A stretch of 64,000 nucleotides of DNA from Imbricaverruca yamaguchii (lineage: Eukaryota; Arthropoda; Thecostraca; Neoverrucidae), in contig JAOTOL010001308.1 of assembly GCA_034440575.1 (NCBI GenBank), forward strand, positions 538,553-602,552, read 5' to 3'. Shown here in pieces: positions 23,815 through 35,050 of this stretch. The notes under the pieces were generated by a model. The model saw only the letters and a list, made by a program, of their open reading frames with translations, had not been told where the DNA came from and did not search any database. The position numbers and the translations under genes are program-made. Within the stretch, counting starts at the first letter, position 1. The number at the start of each line of letters is the position of its first letter.

Positions 23815-24612
23815 TTAACACTCGCACGTCCGGAAGTCCGCGCCAGCTTCGCATGTCTGGGGGGGGGGGCGCAGATGTCTGCCCCCAAAGATCTCTAGAA
23901 CTATGCTAGCTAGCGACAAACGGAACACGGCATTGGATAGCTGGTGACGGGCTCTATCGAAAGTGTTTCGGTCATTTTTTTTCGCTCAGACCAACATTCA
24001 GGTCACTGGGTCATCATAGACATATATCTCAGGACTTGTAGCAGATAGAAGCAAACAGCGAACGCCATTGGACAGTCTTTGGAATGCGCTACCGACAATA
24101 GACGGCATAATTTAAGATCAGGTCAACCGAAACTCAGGTCAATGTCATGATATCATGACCTCAGGAAAAGGTCATGAAGTCGCCTAGGGGGGTCATGTTA
24201 TATATCAATCGACACGTATTGGCGATACAAGCACAATGACGGCAATTTCAGCCTTCTGGCTCAATGCAGTGCGACATAATGCGCAGCAATGTGTAGAAAT
24301 CTCAGGTAACCTCAGATGACCTTGGTGAGGTCACTGAGCAAAAATGTTAGCGGTAGCATTGAGCATAGCTTTCATCTACATGCCATAATCGTTGTGAAAT
24401 CATTCCGAGTGCAAATATGTAACCAGGAAACATTTGTGTAATGTTTCCATAGCCATAGCCCTATAATGGGAAGCCATAGCCGCGACCTGACCTAAGGTCA
24501 ATGCTATGAACAAAAACCGATATACATATTATGGTTCCTGATGAGATCATGATGTGTTATAAGTTGGAAATCAATCGCCCAATTATTGTGGAAGTTATAC
24601 CACCTAGAACTC
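23815..24612 (-). mobile_element. TTAA element, family 1, truncated copy
   Basis: The end TTAACACTCGCACGTCCGG at 23815 is the same terminus as in the two complete copies at 51205-52182 and 57914-58936, here in opposite orientation. It is followed by the G-run / C-run palindrome (ggggggggggcgcagatgtctgccccc). The match runs to about 24612 (ccacctagaactc) and then breaks, so the other terminus is missing. Many AGGTCA/TGACCT half-sites, no coding. Confidence 0.82.
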
Positions 24613-25323
24613 TTTACTCAAACATTTTTAGATTATTTGATTGTACGTCTATGTTTGGTACCTCAGGCCATCTTTTTGGAGTTTATTCGTACGTGAAGAA
24701 CACTTAATATCTTCGGTTGTGGCCATCTGAATTTGAGCATGGTGCCATTTATTTTTTATTTATTCGTCAGTGGGTCGCTCCAGTGTACTATTTAAATAAA
24801 TAAGCTACGACAACGCATGTTTATTTAATAGATGAACTTCGCATATTATGTCAGATCCGTTGAGCACCAGGAATTTAAGTTCGTTTTTAATCAGCATATT
24901 TTATCATCGTAGTATACCTCAATGTTATTTTCACTGTTTGTTTGCATTGACCTCATCGTATTACACAAGTATTTTGCGGGAGTAAATGTCAAATGAACAC
25001 ATTTGCGTAGTTTCGTACAGCAACTTCCATTCCCAATGGGCCGAGTAGTTTGGTCCTGGAGCTTAATGCCGGACGTCTTATAATATGTTAGTGTGCACTG
25101 ACCGGATTTTCTAAAGGAGGCTGGCTCGCCATCGGTGATAATAAGCCCTTGGCAAAGGGAAGGACAAGGGCCTTTGGAGATGTCTTTGCAAGAAGCTTAA
25201 TTTCTAGGTAGGCTGACAATACCACAGTGCGGCGAAAATCAAACTCAACTTCAAATCACTTGTACTGAAGTTGCCCAGCGTGGATGCACTGGGGTTCGCA
25301 AGTCCACCTTGAATGACAGCCGT

Positions 25324-25389
25324 GACACCTCCGGCTTAAGTGCCGGGTTCGTAACCGTGGGGTCGTAGGTTCAAATCTCAGCAGATGTC
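25324..25389 (+). tRNA. tRNA-Thr(CGT)-like sequence, degenerate (SINE head or pseudogene)
   Basis: The order of parts is that of a tRNA: 'ggcttaagtgcc' as D-loop region, loop TTCGTAA with CGT in the anticodon position after the conserved T and before two A's, then GGTCGTAGGTTCAAATCTC as variable loop and T-arm with a B-box. Acceptor ends gacacct / agatgtc pair at six of seven positions. The anticodon and T stems have several mismatches, so a functional tRNA is unlikely. Similar Thr-like heads occur in invertebrate SINEs. Confidence 0.4.
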
Positions 25390-25419
25390 CGGCATTTATA
25401 CTCTGGCACCATCGTCCGA

Positions 25420-25890
25420 CACGGAGGCACGGCGGTAACACGACGCCTGGTCGGCCGAGCTCGTCGTAAAACAACTGCAACCTCTCTGCCGAGTGGCTTC
25501 AGTTGTTCACTGCCACACAATGGCGGTGGCTGTGTCGGGGAGCGCCGTCTGGTCAGACCTTCGCCTCGGGCGCTGCTGGTCCGCGACGTCGCAGGCCACC
25601 AGGCCACGGTGCGGCGGTGCGGCACCTGCGACACACCAGGCACACCAGCTCTGCCCGTATCACGGCCAGCCGGTCCGCCGGGCCCCAGCCGCCGCTCCTG
25701 ATGCAGGCGGCCGCGGCGCCACTCAAGAGCCGACCCGCCGCCCATTAGCCATGCACGGACAGCGCCGGCTGAAAGCCGCCGTGCGTTGTGGAGAGGGGCG
25801 GCGGCGGCCGGCGGAATCCCGTATGAGCGCGCACGCATGTGAAGCGCGGAGCGAGTTGCCGTGTGCGGCGGCGGCGATGGCCACTGCTGC
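25420..25890. other. GC-rich, CpG-rich patch
   Basis: About 470 bp that is much richer in G+C and CpG than its surroundings. Long frames on both strands (25371-25964 minus, 25493-25903 plus) are probably consequences of base composition. I see no family resemblance and no phase-compatible splice sites that would add it to the tektin gene. It could be a CpG-island regulatory element or the body of a SINE-linked repeat. Confidence 0.4.
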
Positions 25891-25980
25891 CACGCCAACA
25901 TGAATACAAAACGTGCTCCACTGCGTGCGGCTACATATTCACAATTGGAGTGCCCGCAATGCATGTTGGACCAAAGCTAT

Positions 25981-26463
25981 TTAACTCGTGCCCTGCCGGC
26001 AATCTGACAATTACGCGCACTGGACGGGGGGGATTCCACCCCATAAGATCTCGGCTCCTATTGAAGCTAGAGCAGCGATATTTTCAGGATGGATGAGTAC
26101 GGTGGTGAACTCTATTGTGCGCAAATTGTATGACATTAGGTCAATATCATCAAACTCAAATGAGGCCAAGTCTGTTACATTTTCCTTGTTCTGCATGGCT
26201 TGCCTTGGCATCGTCATGAATCGCAGCGATTGTGCTTTATTGTTCAAAATGGACTTCAGTGACGTTTTTGGCATGAATAACCAACTCGAAAAAGTCTCGA
26301 CCGATTTCCGTTTTTCTTATCTTAAACGTCGCCTCGGACATCTCTAGACTGGTGCACGTAAGTGGTGCGTATTGACTGGTAAAATCGGGAGTTATTTACG
26401 AAAGGCAAAAAGGGTGCGTGGATTTCGTCCCCCCCTTCCCTTCCTCTTCGGTGCGTGTGCTAA
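25981..26463 (+). mobile_element. TTAA element, family 2, short copy
   Basis: Begins TTAACTCGTGCCCTG, matching TTAACACGCGCCCTGG at 36577, and shares the following segment (gcgcactgga...g-run...attcca). It also shares 'aagatctcggctcctat' and 'gtgaactctatt.tg.gcaaa'. It ends ggtgcgtgtgCTAA at 26463, the counterpart of gcgcgtgTTAA at 37978. Non-coding; the right TTAA has one substitution. Confidence 0.75.
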
Positions 26464-26503
26464 CATATGTCCTCAAACCTGTTTTTCTATACACTTTGGG
26501 GAC

Positions 26504-26532
<29 letters not shown>
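26504..26532 (+). repeat. Poly(A) run
   Basis: Nearly 30 consecutive A residues, then TAAAAAGG. It could be the tail of a retroposed sequence; no body is evident. Confidence 0.8.
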
Positions 26533-26534
<2 letters not shown>

Positions 26535-26874
26535 AAAAGGCAATATCTATACACAGGCACATTCCAAATGTTAAAAAAACGATACTACACCCGTGGCCAC
26601 GATATAGAAACAGTAGCAACTTCGCACCGTTCTCAGGGCGCCTATCGACGTTCTATCAGGCATTATATATACTGAGGAATGATGCCTCGCAGCACAGCGC
26701 GAGATGGATATCTTCGTTCCGCCAGAGGCGGTTCCTCCGTGGCGTTACTGACATTCGTTGGTGCAGAAAAGCCTGCGGTGATCAACGCAAAACTGGGCTG
26801 CCATCGACTGCGATCAGTCGACCAGCATACCATCCTTCACTGCGAACTGTCCTCGACTGCGATCTACCCCTGAT

Positions 26875-27058
26875 TATGATCTGTCATTGACTGTGATCTG
26901 TCATAGACTGTGATCTGTCCTTGACTGTGATTTGTCCTTGACTGCGATTTGTCCTTGACTGCGATCTGTCGGTCAGCATACAGCCCTTGACTGTGATAAA
27001 TCCTTGACTATGATCTGTCCTTGACTGCGATTTGTCCTTGACTGCGATCTGTTGACCA
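26875..27058 (+). repeat. 17-bp minisatellite upstream of tektin exon c
   Basis: Units of tgtccttgactgcgatc and variants (tcattgactgtgatctg) repeat about ten times with one interruption. The array ends about 105 bp before the exon. The minus-strand frame 26884-27201 (SQSRTDHSQGQ repeats) is a by-product. Confidence 0.88.
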
Positions 27059-27164
27059 CTATTCGCCTCACAGACTCCTGAGATGCTGTTGACTTCATGC
27101 ATGATTGTATTCTCCACATATTCCTTCTCTACATGTTGTTGATTGTTTTTCTTCTGCCCGACAG

Positions 27165-27260
27165 ATTCCCTACATGATTGTGACGGACAGTCTTGACACA
27201 AGAAGGCGGCGCATCGACGGTGACCTGGTCACCGACCAACTGGACGTCGCACTGATGAAG
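27165..27260 (+). CDS. Tektin, exon c
   Basis: 32 codons, phase 0 at both ends, encoding IPYMIVTDSLDTRRRR, IDGDLVTDQLDVALMK. The acceptor has a strong pyrimidine tract (gattgtttttcttctgcccgacag) and the donor is AAG|gtcagc. The pattern hydrophobic-x5-L-x-x-R-x-x-R-x-x-x-D-L-V-x-D-x-x-x-x-x-L-x-K is the tektin segment normally reading R-x-G-I-D-L-V-x-D-x-V-E. It joins exon b (…NTSQ) and exon d (EMDVVK) without a gap. Confidence comes from the three-way phase agreement and this motif. Confidence 0.87.
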
Positions 27261-27335
27261 GTCAGCTCGTCAAGCGGTCAGCTGATCAAGGGGTCAGCTG
27301 ATCAAATGTTCAGCTGATGGTGTCAGCTGATTAAC
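27261..27335 (+). repeat. Short tandem repeat derived from the exon c 5' splice site
   Basis: Directly after AAG|gtcagctcgtc the intron continues AAGcggtcagctgatc, AAGgggtcagctgatc, then diverged gttcagctgatgg, gtcagctgattaac and gttaact. Each unit (13-16 bp) repeats the donor word g(g)tcagct, usually with a preceding AAG. Confidence 0.75.
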
Positions 27336-28193
27336 AGGTTAACTCATGAGGTGGTAGGCTGATAAAATGGTTAGATGAGTGTTGTGTTATTATTCAAGTT
27401 GAAAATGATCAAGTGGATGAAAAATGATCAGAAGTAGCTTGTTCATATTAAGTGGAAAATGCCCCAAGCCGCTGCTATATATTTCGGGTTTGACCCTTCT
27501 TCGGAGACAGAGTAGAATTACATATCTCCCATAAATCGCGTAGCAAAGGATTTGTCAGCCGCTTTACATATATTTAGGAAAAGGGTTTTACGTAATGTAA
27601 GTCAAATTATCAACTTTATTTAAATGCAGACACAGCAATAGACATTGCAGCAAGTAAAAGTGATTGAAACCCATGCTTGACATTTACATATATCCATATA
27701 TATGTTGCATGCATATGCATATACTTTGTCATCTCGTGCTACACTCCAATTATGCTTGCAGGTGGGTGAGTGAGTGTCTTGCTGAGTGAGTTAGTGAGTG
27801 AGCAATTGAGTGAGGAAGTCGGTGAATTAATGAGCGTGAACGAATGAGCGAGTGCATGAGTGGGTGAGTGCGTTACTGGGTGAACGGTCGGGCGGGACAT
27901 GGTGTTATTTGCTGGTTCCGGAGTGGGTAGGTGGGTGGGTGAGTGAGTTACTGGGTAAACTGTCAGGGGCTGGTGATGTCAGTCGGTGGTAAGACATAAC
28001 AATAGACATTGTTATAGACACCCTACCCCAGGCTACTCATCCCCCCATTAGAGACGAGAGATGCGTTGCTGGCTCGGGGCCTGTGGCAGCACCGGACACA
28101 GCCACGCCTGTGGACTTGGCGGGGATCTGTCGCACATGCATGTTGACGAGCCGGCCCCGGCGACCCGTGAGAACCTGCCGCGACGCTCGCCAG
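27336..28193 (+). repeat. Tektin intron 3 remainder, with GTGAGT-rich degenerate repeat at 27762-27960
   Basis: Variants of gtgagtgagtga and gtgggtgagtg fill about 200 bp, ending about 235 bp before exon d. GTGAGT is also the consensus 5' splice-site word, so the tract offers many potential donors. I recognise nothing in 27336-27761. Confidence 0.7.
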
Positions 28194-28408
28194 GAGATGG
28201 ATGTGGTGAAGCGGGCTCGCGACCTGCTGGAGGACACGTCGGTGACAGCCGACCGGGTGCTGGCTGCCGACCGTCGGATGAAGGACGCGCTGGAACACGA
28301 CTGGAGCGACAAGTACGAGGCGTCACGCATCGACAGCTCCGCGGGCGAGCTGACGCCGAACTCCACCAACATCAAGCCCTACCCGGGAGTACGCGCCTTC
28401 CATCCGGG
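28194..28408 (+). CDS. Tektin, exon d
   Basis: 71 codons plus two bases. It encodes EMDVVKRARDLLEDT, VTADRVLAADRRMKDALEHD, WSDKYEASRIDSSAGEL and PNSTNIKPYPGVRAFHP. The run ending in L-E-x-D-x-x-D-K-x-x-A-x-x-I-D, then L, N-x-S, and finally Y-x-P-G-V is the most recognisable tektin landmark here. The acceptor is cgctcgccag; upstream reading that would add VRTCRDARQ is open, so an alternative acceptor cannot be excluded, but E-x-x-V-x-K directly after exon c's LMK matches family spacing. The donor is GG|gtgagt, phase 2. Confidence 0.92.
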
Positions 28409-29088
28409 GTGAGTAACAGGAGATTCCGATTTCATAGCCGATGACATCCAATAATTTGCTGCAGCACGATTGCTGAGTACGAATCCACTGGTGTGCGAAG
28501 AAAGTACGAAAATAGAGCACATTTCTGTTGTAAAAAGAAGAAATCAGAAGTTGATGGACAGTTTTCTTCCGAATTAACAGTTTGATTTGACGAAGGCTGT
28601 GTGTATGCTTCAAATCTTGACATCGACTATCAGCCCTGACGTACGGGATGGGAAAGCGTGGCGCAAAGACAAGGACCACGGATACCATTCCTATGAAACT
28701 ACCTAGTCGTCGATCACGAATGACATTTTCTTAAAAATCTGGAGGAAGCAACAATGCATGAATAAGTTATGAGGTCCCCAAACATTGGGCAAGAGGTAGT
28801 TCCACGCGGCCTTTTCTGCATGGTCCCATGTTAAATCTAGAAAACATCGGTAGAATAGCTAAATGAGATACAAATGTATTATGCGCTCAGAAGTACTAAA
28901 AACACGACAAATAAAAGCATTAAAATGACGCAGGAGAAGATCAGGCATACCAAACTTGTTTCACTTGACATGTCATTGAATAGGGTAGTAACTGGGCTAG
29001 ATTGACCTGGCGTCCTTGCACCCGTGACAACCACATCCACATATGTTCTCAATCTCGCGTATTTATTCATCTTATTCTGCAATCAAAA

Positions 29089-29127
<39 letters not shown>

Positions 29128-29158
29128 TATACACACCAGATATATATACATATATATA
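29089..29158. repeat. (AT)n microsatellite
   Basis: TA dinucleotides broken by GTATA and ACACACCAGA. Confidence 0.92.
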
Positions 29159-29426
29159 TGGTGTCGAAAGTGTGCACATATAAATCATGTCATGACGTCA
29201 TGTTGGCCTGACCTGGAGTGACCTTTGACTATCTTCTTCTAAGGCCTAGCCTAATTAATTTAAAAGTAGCCACAGTTTGACCACGGCGATTTTGTCATTA
29301 CTCAAGATATAGCGAAGGGATAAAGGCGTTCCTCACCCAGTGACTCGCGAGTTCATAGTGCATTTGTTGCTTATTCTCAATGATACGCATCCAAAGTAAC
29401 AAAAGCGGATGACAACTCAAAATTAT

Positions 29427-30213
29427 TTAACCGGCGCCGTCTCGGAGGGTTGTTGTTATCCGCTCTCTCCCTAAGGCTTTTCTTGGATACCGAAAGAACG
29501 GAGAGTGGCAGCGCGCCGAAATTTGGCATATCTTTTCCACACCAATTTAGCATGTTGTGTCAAAATTGTGTGGTCAGTTCTTCTTGGGTCAACGAATTAA
29601 GCAAGGTCAAGTGAGACCCCCAGAAAGGTTCAACCAGTCGTCACGCTTTAGAAACTTTCAGTGTTTGCTTATCTTTAGGTAGGAAACAAATTGCGCTAGA
29701 TTATTTTTTCCCGTTTAAAAAAAATTTGTTATTAGTTTTTCATCTTTTTCCATTAGAGTTCAATCGAAGATTCTGGCTAAAGCAAGCATTCTTATGATAG
29801 AAAATTGAGTTTTAATAACGTTTTCCGGTGCGCTCCACCCACTAACAAACAAAAATTAAAGAAAATGGAATTACAAACTTTGAAGTTTTGAAGAAGAAAA
29901 ACCTCATTTTTGAATGGGAAACAATGTTGGCTTACAGTCGATTTCGCGTTCATTTTCTGATTCCAAATAATTTTTGTTTTTCTAATCTCCCCAAAATGAA
30001 CTCTCCAGAGTCAAAACATGCTGGAAGTCGTGAAAACCTAGTCATCCTAATGACGTGCCTTTTTGGGATACACCTTTCAAGGTGGTGTCTGACTCTACTC
30101 GTCAAGCGCTTTCCGACGACACATCTTTCGTTTCTGTCCGACGTTTAGCATGGAGAGGGTTCCCATCAACCCCTCGAGTCAGGGTGTGAGACCAGAAAGA
30201 CGGCAAGGGTTAA
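29427..30213 (+). mobile_element. TTAA element, family 3
   Basis: Bounded by TTAACCGGCGCCGTCT on the left and, reading inward from the right, TTAACCCTTGCCGTCT. The interior is similar to 53725-54569: ggttcaaccagtcgtcacgcttta, tttcagtgtttgcttatcttt, and a shared right end with accagaaagacggc. Length is 787 bp with no coding. The TTAA borders suggest piggyBac-type target duplication, as in MITEs. Confidence 0.8.
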
Positions 30214-30758
30214 TCAGTGGGTTGGTAGTTCTCCTGCACAATGCCGTTAGAACACTGAAGCACGGTTATTGCACCTTGCTTGCCGCCAACCAGGGTGATT
30301 TTGTATGACGTCACATGCCGCAACACCTGACGTCAGACAAAACCAAGAATGGGCTCAAACCTACAAAGCAATAGTATAGGAACTGATGAGCATCACGAAG
30401 TTGGAAAATGCGCAATATGATATTTCGCATCACAGCAACGTTCCATTGTTTGTTATGTTGCTATTCGGATTCTTGGATGCATCGACCATATTTGATTGTT
30501 TAGCGCCCATAACTAGTGAAATGATAATACTATACTTAGGCCTTCAAAAGGTTTAAAATCCAAAGTTACAAACGTCCAAATCGCACACCTAAGCATTCAC
30601 GCAGAATATATACTATGTCACGTTAGACCTGCGGATAGATGAGAACAAATCTTATGTCAGAGATATAATCGAATAATTTGCCGGTCTAGATAAAACACGA
30701 ATCGTCACCTAAAACGTCAGTAAGCTTAAGCGCGTTCATTTGTCGCCCAAAATACCGT

Positions 30759-32511
30759 CTACGTTTCGAAAACTCCTGTAGCAATTCTCAGGGCTGCATG
30801 GTGAAATGTGTCGAGAGCATATTTGTTTGAGAAACTGGCAGAGTCGTATACAAAACAACAATAATTGAGTTTCGATCGAATAAGTGATCGGTACAATCGT
30901 AAAAGGGGAGTCCTTTCCGATCCGTACGTTGTGCGTGAAAGGTATTTCATGATATTTGAAGCCTTTCCGCACGTTTCCCGTATAGCTACAATATGACTTC
31001 TATGTGTCATACGACTGTCAAGTAATTCACCCAAGAATCTTGATGCTGGTACGAAAGGATTTTCGTACCAGATATTATTGCTCCAGATATTACACAGAAA
31101 TTACGGGCGCGTCCATAGAGCTGGATTTTTGCTTTTTGGCAGTTCCGACGACGGAAGAAATGCATGGGCAATGTCTTTTCCTTGGAGAATCGGAAGCCAT
31201 TTGCGATGCTCCACCTCCCCAGATTGTAGACGGCAAGCTATATCTGTCTCGATAGGGACGATGCTCGTGATGCAGATACCCAGATTGACAGACCATCAGC
31301 AAATAAAGATTTCCAGACACTAGGCGGCAGGCTATCTCCAATATCATTAATCATTACTGCGAACAAGGCCACACTCAAAATGCTTCCCTGAGGAACACCG
31401 TTCGTCTGCATAAAGAGATCAGACATGGCATTTCGCACCCGTACGTGAGACATCCTTTCGGCCAGGAATTTCTTCAAAAAGATGCCCATAGAGCCACGCA
31501 CACCAGCAGTCCAGAGCTTCAAAAGTACACCATGCCTCCATGTGGTATCGTAGGCACCCTCGATGTGGACGAAAATAGCACAAACATGTCGCTTTTCCTT
31601 AAAACTGGCTCGGATTACATGTACAATGTTAAAACATGGTCAACTGTAAAGCGGTGTTTTCGAAGCCCACACTGAGCCGCTGTAAAAAAATGTCTTTCCT
31701 CCAAGAATCACATGAGTCGCAGGCTTACAAGCTTTTCCATTAATTTACAAAGGCATGATGTGAGTGAAATCGGTCTATAGTGCGGGGGAGATAGGCCACT
31801 CTTACATGGTTTTAATAAGGGGATAATGGTGGCTTTTCGCCAGGAGGGAGAAAACTCACCTCCGTTCCAGACGGCGTTAAACGTATTCAGCAATATTGTG
31901 AGTGCATCACGGGGAGGTGACGAATCATCTCGTTATGTATGGTATCCGGCCCCTCACTTACACAGCGCAATGTACTAATCGCCGACATCAACTCCGCCAT
32001 GGTAAAAGGCAGATTACACTAGTAGTGTTCCTCAGTTTGAAAATCAACGGGCGTGGCCTCGCAGTGGGCTTTATGTCGACTAAACACGGGATTGTTGGGA
32101 TTGTTCGCGCCACGTTCCGCAAATGCTCCAGCGATTTTATTGGCAACATGTAATGGTTGCACGACGGCTTCACCGTTTACATGTAGAACGGGCAGTGGGG
32201 TTAATTTTTGCCCACACTTTCGACAAGGGCGTCAATCGGTTTAGCTTGCTAATGGAAGATCTCCAAGATCTCCTCTTTACCTCGTGAATGGCGCGGCGTG
32301 CCGCGGCCCTTGTTTTCCGAAATTCTAATAGATTTTCGGTGGTGCTGTTACGATCAATTTTTTTCAAGGCACGGCGCCGCTTACTGATGGCCACTTTGCA
32401 CTCCTCGGTCCACCACGGGACGGGCGTACGTCGTGGAGCGCTGGTAGTACGAGGAATACATTCAAGAGCACACTGTGCAAGTATGGAGTTAAAAACCTCC
32501 ACAGTAATCAC
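30759..32511 (-). pseudogene. LINE ORF2: reverse transcriptase, degraded
   Basis: Minus-strand pieces in several frames. 32511-32170 holds PVPWWTEECKVAISKRRRAL, the linker after the endonuclease. 31893-31708 holds WRKATIIPLLKP and HYRPISLTSCLCKLMEKL (RT fingers). 31522-31238 holds NGVPQGSILSVALFAVMIND and LFADGLSIWVS. 31034-30759 holds LGELLDSRMTHRSHI, LLRLYRSLIRSKLNYC and HHAALRIATG (thumb). In the catalytic box the second Asp of FADD is Gly, which abolishes metal binding. Stops and frame changes occur between all segments. Confidence 0.85.
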
Positions 32512-32613
32512 ACATGAAGTGTCATGTGCATTAAAATATGTCTGAAGCCGATCGGTAAATATCGACCACTGAATGTTTTTAAGGTTCCAACGCTGTGGCC
32601 TGGGCCCAAGAAC

Positions 32614-33257
32614 TCATCCTTGTAAGAATTCCAGCCAAACGAGGAAGTGGTCACTGCCTCTGGGATAGTCATTGACGAAACAATAGAAACAACTTGTAAT
32701 CTCCGAGCTACTGATAATGAGGTCCAGCGCAGAAGAATTTCCCGATGGTGTCGGTAAATGTGTTCGTGCGCCAGTGTTAAGTATGCATAGTGACTCGTTT
32801 AGAATCAGGGATTCAAGTGATCTTCCGCGCAGATTCGTGTCAGCACATCCCCATACAGTGTGCTGAGCGCCGAAGTCACCCAATAGTAAAGTGGGTGGAG
32901 GGAGATTGGCTACAAGTCGTCGTATTGCTGCAGAAGGCAATTGGGGTCCAGGGGGGAAGTTCACTGAGCATACGGTGATTGGGCGGTGACTGAAGAAGAC
33001 TTTTGATGCCACCGCCTGAAGAGACGTACTAACAACATGGTGTTCAGCGAGAACACTGTTGTACACTGACAGCATGAAGCCTCCATGTGCAACAGTATCG
33101 GTGTGATTGTCTTTACGAATACCCCGGTAATTGTTTACATAAAACAGTGCGTGTGGCGTGAGCTTAGTCTCCTGTATGCAAACAACAACCGGGTTTCGGT
33201 CATGTAGTAATATCTGTAGCTGGTCCTAATGCCTCTGCAGTTGCATTGTAAAACAAA
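32614..33257 (-). pseudogene. LINE ORF2: AP endonuclease domain, degraded
   Basis: Starts VLQCNCRGIRT, with the Asn of the catalytic N motif kept. After a frame change it continues CIQETKL (catalytic Glu), then MLSVYNSVLAEHHVV, VCSVNFPPG, LLLGDFGAQHTVWGC, ALDLIISS and GSDHFLVW (terminal D-H pair). In the usual G-D-F-N-A-H motif the Asn is Gly here. The domain nicks target DNA to prime reverse transcription; with this change and the frameshift it should be inactive. Confidence 0.85.
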
Positions 33258-33591
33258 AGTTATGTTGACTGAAAGTGACCAAAGGTGGGGAGGAGAGCAC
33301 GCACTAAGGTCGATACGATCGGACATATAATCGAGTCGACCAAGTCGGCCCTGTCCCAAGCGAGTGGGTTCTCGGGCGAGAGCGTGGTAACGGTGTAGAA
33401 AATCTATACGGTAGTAGTGTGACTACGAGTGACTAGCATGGAAAACGCGTTTTAAAGATTGGTTTTGTCGCCCGCCCTAGGAAGGAGTTCGCCGTTGGTT
33501 AGGACGATGCGTTTTTAAGTTGAAGGGACTGAGTTCTGGGTCGGGAGCTCGGAATCTCTTGGCCCGGTGGGGAGTCGGTAGACGGTAGGCT

Positions 33592-35050
33592 TCACTTCTG
33601 AGGCCCTAGCCGAGGTGGGGGCGGGGGAGGGCCCATCTCATGTGCAGCGTGAATTCCTGCCGGTCCCTCAACTCGTCGTCGTGGCGATGGGGTAGCCGGC
33701 CTTGCGGGAGGGGCCTTATCACGCCCTTGGCGGCTCGTCGCCCGAGCCCCCTCTATCTCAATTAGCCGCGCCCTCTTTGCATCGTGGGCGCGCCTCTCGG
33801 CCTCCTGGTAGTGGAGGTTGGTATTTGGGATTTTGATTGTTCTGGTGTATCTGGATGGCGATGAAGGTGCGGAAGTGGATGTTGAAGGTGGAGGTGAGGA
33901 GTGGGTCACTGGAAAGGGAGAAGGGTCAGGCTGGAAGGAGTTGGAGAGGAGAGAGTGTGAGGCGGTTGTGGGACGTGTAGGAGGGGATATTGGGTTAAGG
34001 GGCCGACGAGAAGTGAGAGGTAGGGACTTCGAAGTAGGTGTGGAAGGGATGGAATTTGGTGGAGAGGACCGGGGAGGCCTCTTAGAGTGCTGGACCAGAG
34101 TCCACTCCCCACCATCCGATGTTGATCGGGAGGTCTCCTGATGGACGACACGTCCGCTCGAAGGTGGCACCTCGGCCGGGTCGTCGTCCCTTTGGGTTGG
34201 CCTCTCGTGCCGCTGGCGACTCAAGATGCATCTCAAAGGCTCGGAGAAGGGCCGACAGCTTCTCAACTCAGAAGATCTATCAGGCTGAATGCTATGCGGA
34301 AATCACCGTGGAATTTCTAACTTTGGACGAGTACGATATTTTTGATAAGTTTGTTCGTAGATGTCTCTCGCCTCCCGAAATGTTACTCTTTGTTTATGTT
34401 TAATTGATGTGACTTTCTTCTCTTTTGTGTAAATTGGGCATGTCCGATCATACGAAGTGTGGGTGTTCTGTCCTCTGCCACAGTTTGCACAATGATATAT
34501 CTCTGAAGTACAGGTCTCACTTGCGTGTTCAACTGACGCGCACTTCCCACATACAGGGAGATTTCGGCAGTACTGGTTGGTGTGTCCATACCGTTGACAT
34601 TTAAAACATCTCATGGGGTTCGGAATATAAATTCGACGTTCACACGGACGTAGCCGACACGTATTTCAGTGGGGAGATCGGTAGTGTTAAAGGTCAAAAT
34701 TACGTTATTGGTTAATATCTCCGATCCCTTCCTAACCTTCATTTCCCTTGCTTCCGTCACCCCAAACTCCGACAGGCCATCCACAATTTCCTCCTCAGAC
34801 ACATCTCTCAAGTCAAAACAGTTGATGATACCTCGCGACGAGATCTGTGTTTTGTGTGCTTCAACATGAATTGGAATAGTTTCATCTACATGCTTGCTTC
34901 CCTTCCGTACATCATAAATACACTCAGTCGACAACAACGCTCTCTCCGCCTCCTCCGCTACCGCAAACTCGACCTCTAACGCCCCATCCGTCAACTTTTC
35001 TTAGCGATTTTTTCCAACTCCTCGCATCCATATCTTCTCTGAAAGAGCGA
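33592..35050 (-). pseudogene. LINE ORF1: gag-like protein with CCHC zinc knuckles, frameshifted
   Basis: N-terminal part (34994-34611): an RRM-like segment with VEFAVAEEAERALLST and RGIINCFDLRDVSEEEIVDG. After a single-base frame change near 34614 come three Cys-rich motifs: CFKCQRYGHTNQYC and CGKCASVEHASETC (both CX2CX4HX4C) and the variant CANCGRGQNTHTSYDRTC. A further shift near 34300 leads to a Ser/Pro-rich tail (34266-33592) rich in PPS and TPTS stretches, ending with MGPPPPPPRLG. This is the RNA-binding partner protein of I/Jockey elements. Confidence 0.85.

Larger units (their letters stand above)
22708..27164 (+). other. Tektin intron 2
   Basis: About 4.5 kb holding an AT microsatellite, a truncated TTAA element of family 1, a tRNA-like sequence, a GC-rich patch, a short family 2 element, a poly(A) run and a 17-bp minisatellite, all listed separately. 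Nothing recognised in 24613-25250. Confidence 0.6.

Noticed and set aside
25371..25964. 197-codon minus frame rich in Ala, Arg and Pro
   Set aside because: High-GC DNA lacks stops; the opposite strand is equally open and no domain is visible.
33592..34266. Pro/Ser-rich 224-codon frame as an independent gene
   Set aside because: It is the low-complexity tail of the LINE ORF1 after a frameshift.
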